A DNA stretch of 64,000 bases from Flagellimonas_A sp039592695 (GTDB taxonomy: Bacteria; Bacteroidota; Bacteroidia; Flavobacteriales; Flavobacteriaceae), in the NCBI RefSeq assembly GCF_039592695.1, contig NZ_JBBUTK010000001.1, forward strand, positions 930,001-994,000, given 5' to 3'. Position 1 is the stretch's first letter, and every line of letters starts with the position of its first letter. Positions 27,890 to 36,685 of the stretch are shown in pieces. The notes beneath the pieces were generated by a model. It saw only the letters and a program-made list of their open reading frames with translations. It had not been told where the DNA came from and did not search any database. The translations under genes and the position numbers were made by a program.

Positions 27890-28300
27890 TCAGCGGTCTT
27901 TCAAGCGATACATAAATTTAAGGCCGCTCCAGTCTTCATCAATAGCCGCGACTTTGGTATCGACCAATCCTAAGTCAATCATATACTCCCTGATGGGTTC
28001 ACGCTTTAAATCCGTTGGTATTTTTGAGCTTCCCTTCGGCCAACTTACCCAAAAGGTGCCATTCTTTTTTAAAAATGTTTTGCATGTTGGGGCAGCTTCT
28101 TTTAACCCGTTCAGGTGCTTACAGAAAAGATGGACAAAATCTACGGATTCTGGTCTTGGATTTTCCACTACCTCAATATCAGACGGCAAAAGGTCAAAAA
28201 GCCTCCAGTAGTGCTCAGGCTGATTTATCAGATGGATGCAGAAACCAGGCTTGATGCCCAGTTTTTTGGCAAGCGGGGTTTTTGAATATCCTGCTGGCAT
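27890..28300 (-). CDS. DUF3052 family protein
   Basis: This is a 136-residue cytosolic protein. Conserved-looking features are SKTPLAKKLGIKPG, a central FVHLFCKHLNGL and KNGTFWVSWPKGSSK, then LVDTKVAAIDEDWSGLKFMYR. These match DUF3052, a small family related in shape to SAM-binding folds but lacking a methyltransferase signature. It is 2 bases downstream of the 185-residue membrane protein gene and so is probably in the trehalase transcription unit. Confidence 0.85.
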   Translation of the reverse strand: MPAGYSKTPLAKKLGIKPGFCIHLINQPEHYWRLFDLLPSDIEVVENPRPESVDFVHLFCKHLNGLKEAAPTCKTFLKKNGTFWVSWPKGSSKIPTDLKREPIREYMIDLGLVDTKVAAIDEDWSGLKFMYRLKDR

Positions 28301-28302
28301 GA

Positions 28303-28860
28303 CTATTTTATTTCTTGTGGTATTTCATTGCTAGCTGAAATTTGCCACCTATCATTATAGATTGAACGATAACGGATCTCGAAGTTAATCGGATTCTTTT
28401 CTTGGGTAGTGCTGAAAAAATCTTTAAATGTCATATAATCGTCTTGTGAGCCGCCAATTTTCAATATTGTCCTTGACCCACCTGCTGGTATGGCTAGCCC
28501 GGGCTGTATTGTTGCATAACTGATGATATTTATAGTATCCATGCCATCAAAGTTTGACTTTAAAAAATCGTCAAACTCCATCTCGAAAGATTTACCGTTA
28601 TGGAATATGGTTTTACCTTCAATAATTGCAGGACCAACGCCATAATTGACCAACTCAAATGTAAATTCGTGCTCATACCCATTGTCAGAGGTTTCAATCA
28701 TCAAGTAGGGCATGGCCGAAAGTCGGCTTTGTTTGTCCATGATGTTGGTCTGGCGCACAAAAATGATAAGGGTCACCAAGCTGATGAGCATGGCCGTGAG
28801 GCCGAACAACTTATCAGAGTTCCAGAAATTACGGTTTCTTTTGGGCAGTCTCAATTTCAT
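28303..28860 (-). CDS. Hypothetical single-pass membrane protein
   Basis: The 185-residue product has a basic N-terminus followed by one transmembrane helix (about 19-36, LTAMLISLVTLIIFV). The rest is a beta-rich extracytoplasmic domain with VNYGVGPAIIEG and PAGGSRTILKIGG. No family recognised with confidence. Its start lies 32 bases inside the 3' end of the trehalase gene and its stop is 2 bases before DUF3052, so the three appear to be one transcription unit. Confidence 0.75.
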   Translation of the reverse strand: MKLRLPKRNRNFWNSDKLFGLTAMLISLVTLIIFVRQTNIMDKQSRLSAMPYLMIETSDNGYEHEFTFELVNYGVGPAIIEGKTIFHNGKSFEMEFDDFLKSNFDGMDTINIISYATIQPGLAIPAGGSRTILKIGGSQDDYMTFKDFFSTTQEKNPINFEIRYRSIYNDRWQISASNEIPQEIK

Positions 28861-30421
28861 CCAACATTGTTTTAAAACCCAGTGCTACACCATTGGTCCA
28901 CCCAAAACCATCTTGGGTCTCATATTCACCACCACCGGAAAGTAGGCTCAAATCTTCAACATTGTACTTTTCCATCATCTTGCCCGTATTCTTAAAGGTC
29001 TTCTCGTTGAGGGCCAACCATCGTTGCATGATTTCTTTTGCCTCATCGGCAAAGCCGTAATTCAAAAGCCCATTGACAGCAATCCACTGTAAGGGTGCCC
29101 AGCCGTTGGGTGCATCCCATTGTTGACCCGTATGTTTGAGGGTGGTGACCAAGCCACCATCTTTTAGAAATTTCTGCATCAATGTTTCCTTTACTTTTTT
29201 GGCCTGTTCAGGGGGCGCAATTTCAAAAAATAAGGGAAATACCCCACCAAGGGTCAAATGGGGCGTTTGCTGTCGCTCTTTGAAATTGTAATCCATGTAA
29301 AAACCGATTTCATCGTTCCACATATATTCATTGATGAGTTCACGACGGTCAGCGGCAAGCTTTTTGTAAGAATCGGCCAATTTTTCATCACCCTGCAACT
29401 GCGCCCCTACCGCCAGTTGCTGTTCAAGATGATAAAGCAGGCAATTCAGGTCTACGGGTAGTATTGCCGTTGTTCCCGTACTGGAAAAATCATCTTTTAA
29501 GAACCAACGCGAGCTGAAATCCCAACCACTTTCAGCTGCAGACCTTAAATCTCTGTACAATTGTTCTTTTTCTGCTTCAGTACCCATATCTTGGGCAAGG
29601 TGATGGTCTTCTTTGTAGGCTTCTGGCCTTGGAGTGCTGCCACTGTCCCAATAACGGTTTAAAAATCCGCTGCTTGGCATTTTCACGACATGTTGGCTAC
29701 CATTGAAAGGCTGTTCAATACTGTCATGTGCCATAAAAAAGTTATACTCTTTTGATAGTTGCGGAAAGTATTGGGCCAGTAAATTCTTTTCTTTCTTTGC
29801 CAAGGCACTTACCATCAGACTAAAAAATGGGGGTTGCGAGCGGGTTAGAAAGTAGTCACGGGTTCCGTTTGGTATGAAACCGTAGTTGTCAATCAAATGT
29901 GCGAAGTTATCGGTCATGCTTTTGGCCAAATCCCACTCTTCGGCAGCCAAAAGGCCTTCGATGGTGAAATAACTGTCCCAATAATAGATTTCTTGAAACC
30001 TGCCACCGGGTACTACGTAGCTTTTTGGTAATGGCAATCGGCTTGAATTTGGTATCAGACTATCTGGGCCACGAGTCAACTTGTTCCACATGGTATCAAT
30101 ATGCTCATACATGGTTTTGGTCGTGTCGGTCTTGAATTCCAACGATTTCATTGACCTGTCCTCAAAATTCTCTGCCACAAAATCTTCCAAATTAAAATCT
30201 GGCTGTTGGCGCTCTTCCAAATATTTAGCTTCCAGTTCTGAAGGAGGCATTTTTGGTACCAGATCAACAAATGTTTTTGAATCTTCAAAGACGGCCGTCA
30301 TTTGTACATCTTTGAATAATTCAGTCTCGTAAAGGGATTCGACTTTTGTTATTTCATTGGTGTCTTTACAACCAAATGAAAGTAGTATCAGCAGTATTAA
30401 AAAAAATAGATTTTGTCTCAC
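28829..30421 (-). CDS. treA: Periplasmic trehalase (GH37), lipoprotein
   Basis: Trehalase hydrolyses alpha,alpha-trehalose to two glucose. The 530 residues contain both GH37 signatures, PGGRFQEIYYWDSYF (about 136) and QWDAPNGWAPLQW (about 437), and the glycine-rich SGGGEYETQDGFGWTNG end. The N-terminus is a lipoprotein signal (LLSFGCKDTNE), so the enzyme is probably a periplasm-facing lipoprotein. The start codon is GTG at 30421. It is divergent from a GntR-type regulator with a palindrome between them, which suggests local control. Its 3' end overlaps the next gene by 32 bases. Confidence 0.95.
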   Translation of the reverse strand: MRQNLFFLILLILLSFGCKDTNEITKVESLYETELFKDVQMTAVFEDSKTFVDLVPKMPPSELEAKYLEERQQPDFNLEDFVAENFEDRSMKSLEFKTDTTKTMYEHIDTMWNKLTRGPDSLIPNSSRLPLPKSYVVPGGRFQEIYYWDSYFTIEGLLAAEEWDLAKSMTDNFAHLIDNYGFIPNGTRDYFLTRSQPPFFSLMVSALAKKEKNLLAQYFPQLSKEYNFFMAHDSIEQPFNGSQHVVKMPSSGFLNRYWDSGSTPRPEAYKEDHHLAQDMGTEAEKEQLYRDLRSAAESGWDFSSRWFLKDDFSSTGTTAILPVDLNCLLYHLEQQLAVGAQLQGDEKLADSYKKLAADRRELINEYMWNDEIGFYMDYNFKERQQTPHLTLGGVFPLFFEIAPPEQAKKVKETLMQKFLKDGGLVTTLKHTGQQWDAPNGWAPLQWIAVNGLLNYGFADEAKEIMQRWLALNEKTFKNTGKMMEKYNVEDLSLLSGGGEYETQDGFGWTNGVALGFKTMLDEIETAQKKP

Positions 30422-30478
30422 GGTAGTCGATTTTAAATGTCAATATACAGCAATTATTCAATACCTTGCGTATATTAT

Positions 30479-30490
30479 ATCGTATACGAT
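30479..30490. promoter_or_regulatory. Palindromic candidate GntR operator between treA and its regulator
   Basis: ATCGTATACGAT is a perfect 12-bp palindrome 4 bases before the regulator's ATG at 30495 and 57 bases before the treA start. GntR/FadR-type regulators typically bind GTATAC-centred palindromes, so this is a likely operator controlling both genes. Confidence 0.6.
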
Positions 30491-30494
30491 TAAC

Positions 30495-31130
30495 ATGCCC
30501 AAGCATACCATATTAAGGGATAAAGTAAAGGATTTTTTGCTTCTGGAAATGCAAAAAGGGAGGCTTACAGTAGGCAAAACCATCAATCTTGCCGCTGTTT
30601 CCCGAAAAATCGGAGTAAGTGTGACACCCATTCGAGAAGCACTGAGTCAACTCGAGGAATCACAAATCATAAAGGCAGTACCCAATCGTGGTTTTGTAGT
30701 CGCCGAACTCAACCTTAAAGAAGCAAGGGATTTGTACAATACCACATCCCAGCTTGAGGTCATGGCCATTGAAGATTCAACATACACTGAAAAGGCGATA
30801 CACCGATTGAAAGAAAGCCTGATGGACTTACAGCAGTGCCATACCCATAGTGCTCGACTGAAGGCTAGGTACAAATTTCATGATTTATTGATTGACCCCT
30901 GCGATAATCGCATTCTCGTTGAGATATTCAAAAAATTGAAGCACCGGGTTTTGTTTTATGAACAGGCATTCATTAAAGATGCGGCTGTCTATGACAATGT
31001 TGACAATCAAAAAGATGCCATTGTACAGGCACTCGAAGAAGACAACACCCCTACTGCAGCTCTCATTCTCAAGATGAATTGGATGATTGTCTTGCAATAT
31101 TTGGAAAAAAGATTGAGCTCAAAAAACTGA
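30495..31130 (+). CDS. GntR-family (FCD-type) transcriptional regulator
   Basis: I chose the start at 30495 (MPKHTILRDKV), giving 211 residues. The frame is open upstream to 30357 but would cross the palindrome and run into treA. Residues about 1-70 are a GntR winged helix-turn-helix with the VSRKIGVSVTPIREALSQLE recognition block. Residues about 80-205 are an all-helical FCD-like ligand domain (FHDLLI, KLKHRVLFYEQAF), shorter than usual and without the last His metal ligand. Being divergent from trehalase with a palindrome between, it probably controls trehalose use. Confidence 0.9.
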   Translation: MPKHTILRDKVKDFLLLEMQKGRLTVGKTINLAAVSRKIGVSVTPIREALSQLEESQIIKAVPNRGFVVAELNLKEARDLYNTTSQLEVMAIEDSTYTEKAIHRLKESLMDLQQCHTHSARLKARYKFHDLLIDPCDNRILVEIFKKLKHRVLFYEQAFIKDAAVYDNVDNQKDAIVQALEEDNTPTAALILKMNWMIVLQYLEKRLSSKN

Positions 31131-31166
31131 GCATTGCCCGCTGCGCTACCCAATAAAATACCTTAC

Positions 31167-32018
31167 TTATTCAAAAGCCTCATTCAACAAACTTTTCAAC
31201 TCTTCCCAAGAAGCCTGATTGGCTTTTTCATTGTATGCCAACGGAAGGTTGAATTTTTCCCCATTGGCATCGGCTTCTTTGCTGGTAAATGAATGCTTTG
31301 CCCCTTCATAGGCGATGTATTTATAATCCGCACCGATACTATCCATTTTCTTTTTGAACGTTTCAACAGATTCTTCGGAAATAAATGGGTCATCGGCACC
31401 ATTGCAGACCAGTACTTTTGCCTTTAAATCCTCATTAGGCATAACGGGCAATGCCACTCCGCTGTGAAAAGCGGCCACGGCATCCAAATCCATGCCCGCA
31501 TTGGCCATGGTCAATACCACGCTGCCACCGAAGCAGTACCCGATGGCGGCAATCTTTGTTGAATCAACCGATGGATGATTTTTGAGCTGCCCCATGGCTG
31601 CCATAAACCGTGCTTTGGCTGCTGGCATGTTTGACATAACCATCCCTGCAAATTTTCCGGCATCGTCCGGATGGTCCGCTTGTTTGCCATCTCCGTACAT
31701 ATCAACCGCCAATGCTGTATACCCCAATTCGGCCAACATTTCGGCACGCTTTCTCGAATAGTCGTTGTGGCCCCACCACTCATGAACGACCAGTACCCCG
31801 GGGCGCTTTTCAGCAAGTGCATCGTCAAAAACGATATACCCCTTCATTTGGGTCGTGTCTGTGGCGTAGGTCAACTCTTTGCCCACAATATCGACCTTAG
31901 CTTCTGTTTGGTCCATCGCTCCCTCCTCAACAGCATCGCTTTCTTTCTTGTTTTCTTTGCATGAGAACGTAATTGCTCCAATGATGGCAAGTGATACCAT
32001 TAATTTTAGTGTTTTCAT
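31167..32018 (-). CDS. Dienelactone hydrolase family lipoprotein
   Basis: The 283-residue product has a lipoprotein signal (GAITFSCKENKK). The body is a dienelactone-hydrolase alpha/beta fold: VLVVHEWWGHNDYSRKRAEML carries the conserved Glu, GYCFGGSVVL the nucleophile Cys, CNGADDPFISEE the Asp and GAKHSFTS the His. A Cys nucleophile is typical of DLH proteins. Extracytoplasmic members in Bacteroidota have unknown substrates. It is followed by the MoCo gene cluster but separated from it by 39 bases and carries no clear link to it. Confidence 0.92.
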   Translation of the reverse strand: MKTLKLMVSLAIIGAITFSCKENKKESDAVEEGAMDQTEAKVDIVGKELTYATDTTQMKGYIVFDDALAEKRPGVLVVHEWWGHNDYSRKRAEMLAELGYTALAVDMYGDGKQADHPDDAGKFAGMVMSNMPAAKARFMAAMGQLKNHPSVDSTKIAAIGYCFGGSVVLTMANAGMDLDAVAAFHSGVALPVMPNEDLKAKVLVCNGADDPFISEESVETFKKKMDSIGADYKYIAYEGAKHSFTSKEADANGEKFNLPLAYNEKANQASWEELKSLLNEAFE

Positions 32019-32057
32019 GATTGTGGTATTTAGTTATTGAGGTAATTTTAAACTGTT

Positions 32058-32651
32058 CTATTGTAATCCATGTGTATTGTAAAGGTTTTCATAATCTTTC
32101 ATGTAATCAATATCATTTGTTTTTCCCTTGGCGGCTACGGTCACTACCCGATTCATATTTTGGGCAATCAATTGTCTGGCACCAAAGTCCTCATCCAAAT
32201 TTTTTAAATCCCCAAAAAAAGATTTTGGAAAAATTGCGGGCACTCCACTCTTATCATTATATGCCGTAGCACAAATAAAATCCTCATGCGCCCGGTATGT
32301 ATTGAGCAGTTGTGTCAAATGGCCTTTGTCAATCAATGGTTGATCGGATGTCATAATCAAAATACTATCAATTTTCGACTTCGTAGCCAAATAAGTGACG
32401 CCAGCGGCAATGGAGCTGCCCATACCGTTTTTCCACCGCTCGTTTTCAATGATTTCAAATTCTTTGGACAAACTATTCTTGACTTTATCGGCATTTGCAC
32501 CCAATACCACTACAATCTCATCAGCAACAGCTTTGGCATTTCCAAGGGCATGCCCCAAAAGTGTGGTATGCTTCCAAGGCAATAATTGCTTGGGCTGACC
32601 CATACGTGAAGAGGCGCCAGCGGCCAAGATTAAAGCAGCTACTTTAGGCAT
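32058..32651 (-). CDS. mocA: MocA-like molybdenum cofactor nucleotidyltransferase
   Basis: The 197-residue product has an NTP-transferase fold. The loop LILAAGASSRMGQPKQLLPW binds CTP/GTP, and VVLGANADKV, GMGSSIAAGV and MTSDQPLI follow as in MocA/MobA-like proteins. MocA adds CMP to molybdopterin for xanthine-dehydrogenase-family enzymes, which suits the hydroxylase encoded in this run. It is last in the run, overlapping xdhC by 8 bases. Specificity for CTP is inferred from context. Confidence 0.88.
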   Translation of the reverse strand: MPKVAALILAAGASSRMGQPKQLLPWKHTTLLGHALGNAKAVADEIVVVLGANADKVKNSLSKEFEIIENERWKNGMGSSIAAGVTYLATKSKIDSILIMTSDQPLIDKGHLTQLLNTYRAHEDFICATAYNDKSGVPAIFPKSFFGDLKNLDEDFGARQLIAQNMNRVVTVAAKGKTNDIDYMKDYENLYNTHGLQ

Positions 32652-33651
32652 GAATCTTTCCTTGTTTTTCCTTTAAAGAATTGACTTCTTTCTCATTGAC
32701 AACCGCAATGATTTCTGAGAGGATGGCCAGTGCAATCTCTTGTGGCGTTTCAGCACCGATATCCAATCCAGCCGGACCATTGATCTGCTCTAAAAAATTG
32801 GGATTGATGTCAGAATCCACCTCCAACAGTTCATCAAACAATTTTTCGCGTCTTCTGGCTGGGCCCAAAAGTCCGAAATAGCTAGGTTTTTCTTCTTTTA
32901 AGGCTATCAAATATTTTAAATCTTTCACATAGCTATGGGTCATGAGCATCAAAGCGGTCGTATCATCGAAGACCAAATTCATGGTTTCGCCCTCATCCGC
33001 TATCAAGGTTGTCGCTCCAGGAAAGTCTTCAATGGTCTTCTCTTCTTTCGGATGCACCACCATGGTAACCTCCCATCCCGTCATTGCAGCAAAAGAGCAC
33101 AATTGTACGGCATCATGCTCGGCTCCGATAATCACCAATCGAAAACAGGGATTCATCTTTTGCTTGAAGGCATCCAGATTTGAATCCAGTTTTGTATCGC
33201 TCCGGAAGGGAAAAATGGAATCTCCAATGATATATTGAGAGCCAAACTTCTTGTTTTCAGCATGTCCCTTTTGATAAAAACTCTCGATATTGAAGGTTTC
33301 GCGAGCCTTCAAGACTTGGTGGAACGCTTTTAATGCCTCAGTGGATACATCCATGGGTTCCAAAAGAACGTAGAGAATTCCCTCGCAGCCCAAGCGATAC
33401 CTTCCATCATAGGTCATCATTTTTGGGATACCGGACTTGAAAACACTTTCCGCCTGTCGAAAAACTTCTTTTTCAACACAGCCCCCGCTCACTGCCCCGA
33501 CCATGGTACCGTTTTCCAACAATAACATGCGAACCCCGGGTCTTCGGTATGACGACCCATCCAAAGCGACCACGGTCGCCAAGACACTTTTGACACCCAA
33601 TGCGGCGGCTTTCTCGTAGGCCCTTATGATTTTTTTTAGTTCATGCGTCAT
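32644..33651 (-). CDS. xdhC: XdhC/CoxI family molybdenum-hydroxylase maturation factor
   Basis: XdhC-type proteins bind the molybdopterin cofactor, help its sulfuration and insert it into hydroxylases. The 335 residues have an N-terminal XdhC domain (SSYRRPGVRMLL, AVSGGCVEKEV, RYRLGCEGILYVLLEP) and a C-terminal Rossmann-like XdhC_C domain (RLVIIGAEHDAVQL, LMLMTHSYVKDL, FGLLGPARRRE, GLDIGAETPQEIALAILSEI). It lies one base after moeA and overlaps mocA by 8 bases. Confidence 0.94.
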   Translation of the reverse strand: MTHELKKIIRAYEKAAALGVKSVLATVVALDGSSYRRPGVRMLLLENGTMVGAVSGGCVEKEVFRQAESVFKSGIPKMMTYDGRYRLGCEGILYVLLEPMDVSTEALKAFHQVLKARETFNIESFYQKGHAENKKFGSQYIIGDSIFPFRSDTKLDSNLDAFKQKMNPCFRLVIIGAEHDAVQLCSFAAMTGWEVTMVVHPKEEKTIEDFPGATTLIADEGETMNLVFDDTTALMLMTHSYVKDLKYLIALKEEKPSYFGLLGPARRREKLFDELLEVDSDINPNFLEQINGPAGLDIGAETPQEIALAILSEIIAVVNEKEVNSLKEKQGKIHA

Positions 33652-33652
33652 C

Positions 33653-34849
33653 TTATACCAATCTTTTCGTGGGGAAAAACGGTACCAACTCCCCTACTTC
33701 ATACGCGCGCTCCGGTTCCAACAAGATAAATCCGTTGGACTGGCTCAAACTTGTCAAATCACCTGAACCATTGCCCATTACTAAGTTAGCCTTTATCTGT
33801 GCATCAACCAAGTGTGACGATGCACGTATAAACCTTGTAAGCCCGGTTTTGTTCTCAAAGAGTTCATTCAAAATGACATGATGATTGTCAACAGGAATTC
33901 CCAATGATTTTAAAAGCCAAGGCAAAAAATAGACATGATAATTCGCAAAGGTAGAACCGGGATTGCCAGGGAAAGCAAAAATGGTACAGTCCATACCAAT
34001 ATGTTTGCCAAACCAAAAAGGTTTTCCGGGTCGTTGTTTCACCCGATGGAAAAGCTTGGTGACCCCCAAATCTTCCAACACCTGTGGTAGAAAATCAAAC
34101 TTCCCCTTTGAAACGCCACCGCTCAACAGCAAAACATCAAAATCCTCCAAAGCACGCTGCAAGCCAACCATCAATTCTTCTTCTAAGTCATTGAAATGTA
34201 ATTTTTTAGATTCTATACCCTCAACTTTTAGTGCAGCTGCTATGGAAAGAGCATTTGACTTACGGATTTGATGTAGTTTCGGAGTTTTTTCAACATCCAC
34301 CAACTCGTCCCCGGTGGAAATGATGGCGACCTTTGGCATCTTTTTCACGGAAACAGTAGCTTTTCCAACGGAAGCCAGTACGCCAATCTCAGCGGCAGTG
34401 ATTCTCGTACCCTTTTTGAGCAAAAGGTTTCCTTTTGGTTCATCGGAGCCTTGATAATGAATGTTTTGCCCTTTTGCGATTTCTTTTTGTAGGTGCGCCG
34501 TACTATCTTTTATGGTTACATGTTCGTACATGATTACAGTATCAGTACCCTTTGGCACGATGGCACCGGTCATCACTTCGATGCATGATTTTGAACCTTT
34601 CAATTCTTTTTGGGCCTCCCCGGCCGCCGCCACTTCCTGAATCTCAAAAGCCCTGACGCCATTTTGATAGTCCGCAAAGTTGATGGCAATGCCGTCTTTG
34701 GTGACTCGGTCAAAGGGTGGAAAGTCTCTGTCCGCATAAATAGCCTCAGCCAAAATTCTGTGATGGCTATCCGAAAGCGATACAGTTTCAGTGCCAAATT
34801 CCATATAGGAATCAAGTACAATTTTATAGGCTTCTTCAAATGAAATCAT
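33653..34849 (-). CDS. moeA: Molybdopterin molybdotransferase MoeA
   Basis: MoeA inserts molybdate into adenylylated molybdopterin. The 398 residues have the usual four-domain order: FEEAYKIVLDS at the start, DRDFPPFDRVTKDGIA and VMTGAIVPKGTDTVI near 65-105, the GDELV segment and the LLLSGGVSKGKFDFLPQVLEDLG block near 235-255, then FAFPGNPGSTFANYHVYFLP. The C-terminal domain IV is present. It overlaps the TSUP permease stop by 4 bases, with xdhC one base downstream. Confidence 0.96.
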   Translation of the reverse strand: MISFEEAYKIVLDSYMEFGTETVSLSDSHHRILAEAIYADRDFPPFDRVTKDGIAINFADYQNGVRAFEIQEVAAAGEAQKELKGSKSCIEVMTGAIVPKGTDTVIMYEHVTIKDSTAHLQKEIAKGQNIHYQGSDEPKGNLLLKKGTRITAAEIGVLASVGKATVSVKKMPKVAIISTGDELVDVEKTPKLHQIRKSNALSIAAALKVEGIESKKLHFNDLEEELMVGLQRALEDFDVLLLSGGVSKGKFDFLPQVLEDLGVTKLFHRVKQRPGKPFWFGKHIGMDCTIFAFPGNPGSTFANYHVYFLPWLLKSLGIPVDNHHVILNELFENKTGLTRFIRASSHLVDAQIKANLVMGNGSGDLTSLSQSNGFILLEPERAYEVGELVPFFPTKRLV

Positions 34850-35625
34850 GGTAAAAATTGTATTTGTAGTCCATTATTGAACAAAACACGGCATCCCACA
34901 ACAAACACCAAAAATGCGGTCACCAAGCGAATGGTCTTTTCCGAGAATTTGCCCAAACTTATGCGTACCCCTATCTGACCGCCAACAAAAACGGCCCCTA
35001 CCAAATATAAAATTTCTGGTAATGGCAATTCAAAGGTCGCTGCGTTCAAAAGCCCAAAAATACCAGAAACGGAGTTTACCAAAATAAAAAAGCTGGCCAG
35101 TGATGCAATGACAATCGGTTTTTCCCACTTTAAATGGTTCAATAAGGGCGCCAAGAAAATTCCGCCACCGATTCCGACCAAGCCAGAGAGCAATCCGATG
35201 ACACCACCCAAAAAATATGGAATGTACTTTGGATATGCCTTGGGCTGATACTCTGATTTTAATTGAACTGTCTGTACGACCAAGGCAATGGCAGAAATAA
35301 TCAATGAAGCCCCCAAGATGATAAAGAACACACTTTCCTGTAGTCGAAAGGTAGCACCCAAAAATGCAAGCGGGACACTTGTTATGATAAAAGGTAAAAA
35401 CTTTTTGAACGGTAAATGCCCTTTTCTATAGTATAGAAAACAACTGCTGGAGACCACGACCAAGTTGCATAGCAACGCCGAGCTTCTGATGAGAAAAAAA
35501 CTGGTCAGGGCCAAGGTCAGAATGGCCAAGTAGCTGGAACCGCCCCCAAACCCCACACTAGAATAGAGCAGGGCGATGATAAAGAAAGCTCCTGTAAGAA
35601 TTAGCAATTCAGTCGGTGCCAACAT
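34846..35625 (-). CDS. TSUP (TauE/SafE) family permease
   Basis: I chose the start at 35625 (MLAPTELL), giving 259 residues; a Met further upstream at 35658 would overlap moeB by 50 bases. There are about eight hydrophobic helices with the family motif GFGGGSSYLAIL near residue 28 and its internal repeat LVGIGGGIFLAPLLN near the middle. TSUP proteins export or import sulfite, sulfonates or other organic anions; some bring in sulfur compounds for metabolism. Its place between moeB and moeA, with overlaps on both sides, suggests a role in molybdate or sulfur supply to the cofactor, though this is inference. Confidence 0.9.
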   Translation of the reverse strand: MLAPTELLILTGAFFIIALLYSSVGFGGGSSYLAILTLALTSFFLIRSSALLCNLVVVSSSCFLYYRKGHLPFKKFLPFIITSVPLAFLGATFRLQESVFFIILGASLIISAIALVVQTVQLKSEYQPKAYPKYIPYFLGGVIGLLSGLVGIGGGIFLAPLLNHLKWEKPIVIASLASFFILVNSVSGIFGLLNAATFELPLPEILYLVGAVFVGGQIGVRISLGKFSEKTIRLVTAFLVFVVGCRVLFNNGLQIQFLP

Positions 35626-36685
35626 GCAGTGAAAGATTGGCCATGCCTCCTGAGACATTAAACAAAATTGCTTCTGGGTGGTGTTTTCTCAACTTTTCAA
35701 AAGCGATTTTGCTTCGTTGGCCCGATTGGCAAATCAGGTACACCGGCATATTGAAGTTGATACGTTCAAGACTGGATTCCAATTCACGTAGAGGAATGTT
35801 GTTCGCACCATCAAGATGGTGGTTCTTAAATTCTCTTTCGGTACGGACGTCAATGAGCTGTAGTTCCCCCTTGCCGTGGTGAAAAATGAACTCATCAGCG
35901 GTAACAGAATGAATCGTAGTACATTCAGAGACATCGTATGACGTGTTTAATTTGGTGGTATTCTTGTTTTCGGGAATGGCTTTGAGGTTGATTTTTTGGG
36001 TGGATTGGATGAGTCCATCGTACAACAACAGTTTTCCAGAAAGCACCTCGCCCACTCCTGTCAAGACTTTGACAGCCTCTAAGGCCTGTAGCGTTCCTAC
36101 GATACCGGGCAGAACCCCCAACACCCCATTTTCATCACAGTTGGGAATTTCATCGCTATCAGGTGGATTTGGAAACAAACAACGATAGGTCGGCCCATCT
36201 TGTTGGTTAAAAACCGCCACTTGGCCCTCAAACCCATGCAGCGCACCGTATACGAAAGGTTTTTTTAAAATCACACAGGCATCGTTGATCAAATAGCGAG
36301 TAGCAAAATTATCTGTGGCATCAACGACCAGGTCGAAACCTTTGATAATGTTCAGCGCATTGTCTTTGGTCAAAAAAGTATCGAAAGTCTTGAAGTTGGT
36401 TTCTGTATTTTGTTGACGCAGTTTCTCCAGTGCGGCCTCCAATTTTGGCCTACCAACATCTTTTTCATCATACAGCACTTGCCGTTGCAGGTTGTGCAAT
36501 TCAACAGCGTCTTGCTCAACAAGACCCAAAGTGCCCACACCCATGCTGTTCAAATATTGCGCAGCGGGAATGCCCAAACCGCCCAAACCGACAATTAAAA
36601 CACTACCGTTTTCCAGTTTCTTCTGACCCTCTGGGCCAAATCTTGTCAACCCCGTTTGTCGTATGTAGCGTTGCTTTTGGCTCAT
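35609..36685 (-). CDS. moeB: MoeB/ThiF-type adenylyltransferase with C-terminal rhodanese domain
   Basis: The enzyme adenylates the C-terminal Gly-Gly of MoaD so that it can accept sulfur. The 358 residues have an E1-like Rossmann domain with GLGGLGIPAAQYLNSMG near residue 35, NLQRQVLYDE, DATDNFATRYLIND and the GVLPGIVGTLQALEAVK block. Residues about 265-355 form a rhodanese domain with LIDVRTEREF and active-site Cys in CQSGQRS, as in MOCS3-like proteins. The zinc CxxC pairs of E. coli MoeB are not intact: the first Cys of the pair is Thr in TYRC. It overlaps mobA by 4 bases. Confidence 0.94.
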   Translation of the reverse strand: MSQKQRYIRQTGLTRFGPEGQKKLENGSVLIVGLGGLGIPAAQYLNSMGVGTLGLVEQDAVELHNLQRQVLYDEKDVGRPKLEAALEKLRQQNTETNFKTFDTFLTKDNALNIIKGFDLVVDATDNFATRYLINDACVILKKPFVYGALHGFEGQVAVFNQQDGPTYRCLFPNPPDSDEIPNCDENGVLGVLPGIVGTLQALEAVKVLTGVGEVLSGKLLLYDGLIQSTQKINLKAIPENKNTTKLNTSYDVSECTTIHSVTADEFIFHHGKGELQLIDVRTEREFKNHHLDGANNIPLRELESSLERINFNMPVYLICQSGQRSKIAFEKLRKHHPEAILFNVSGGMANLSLHVGTD

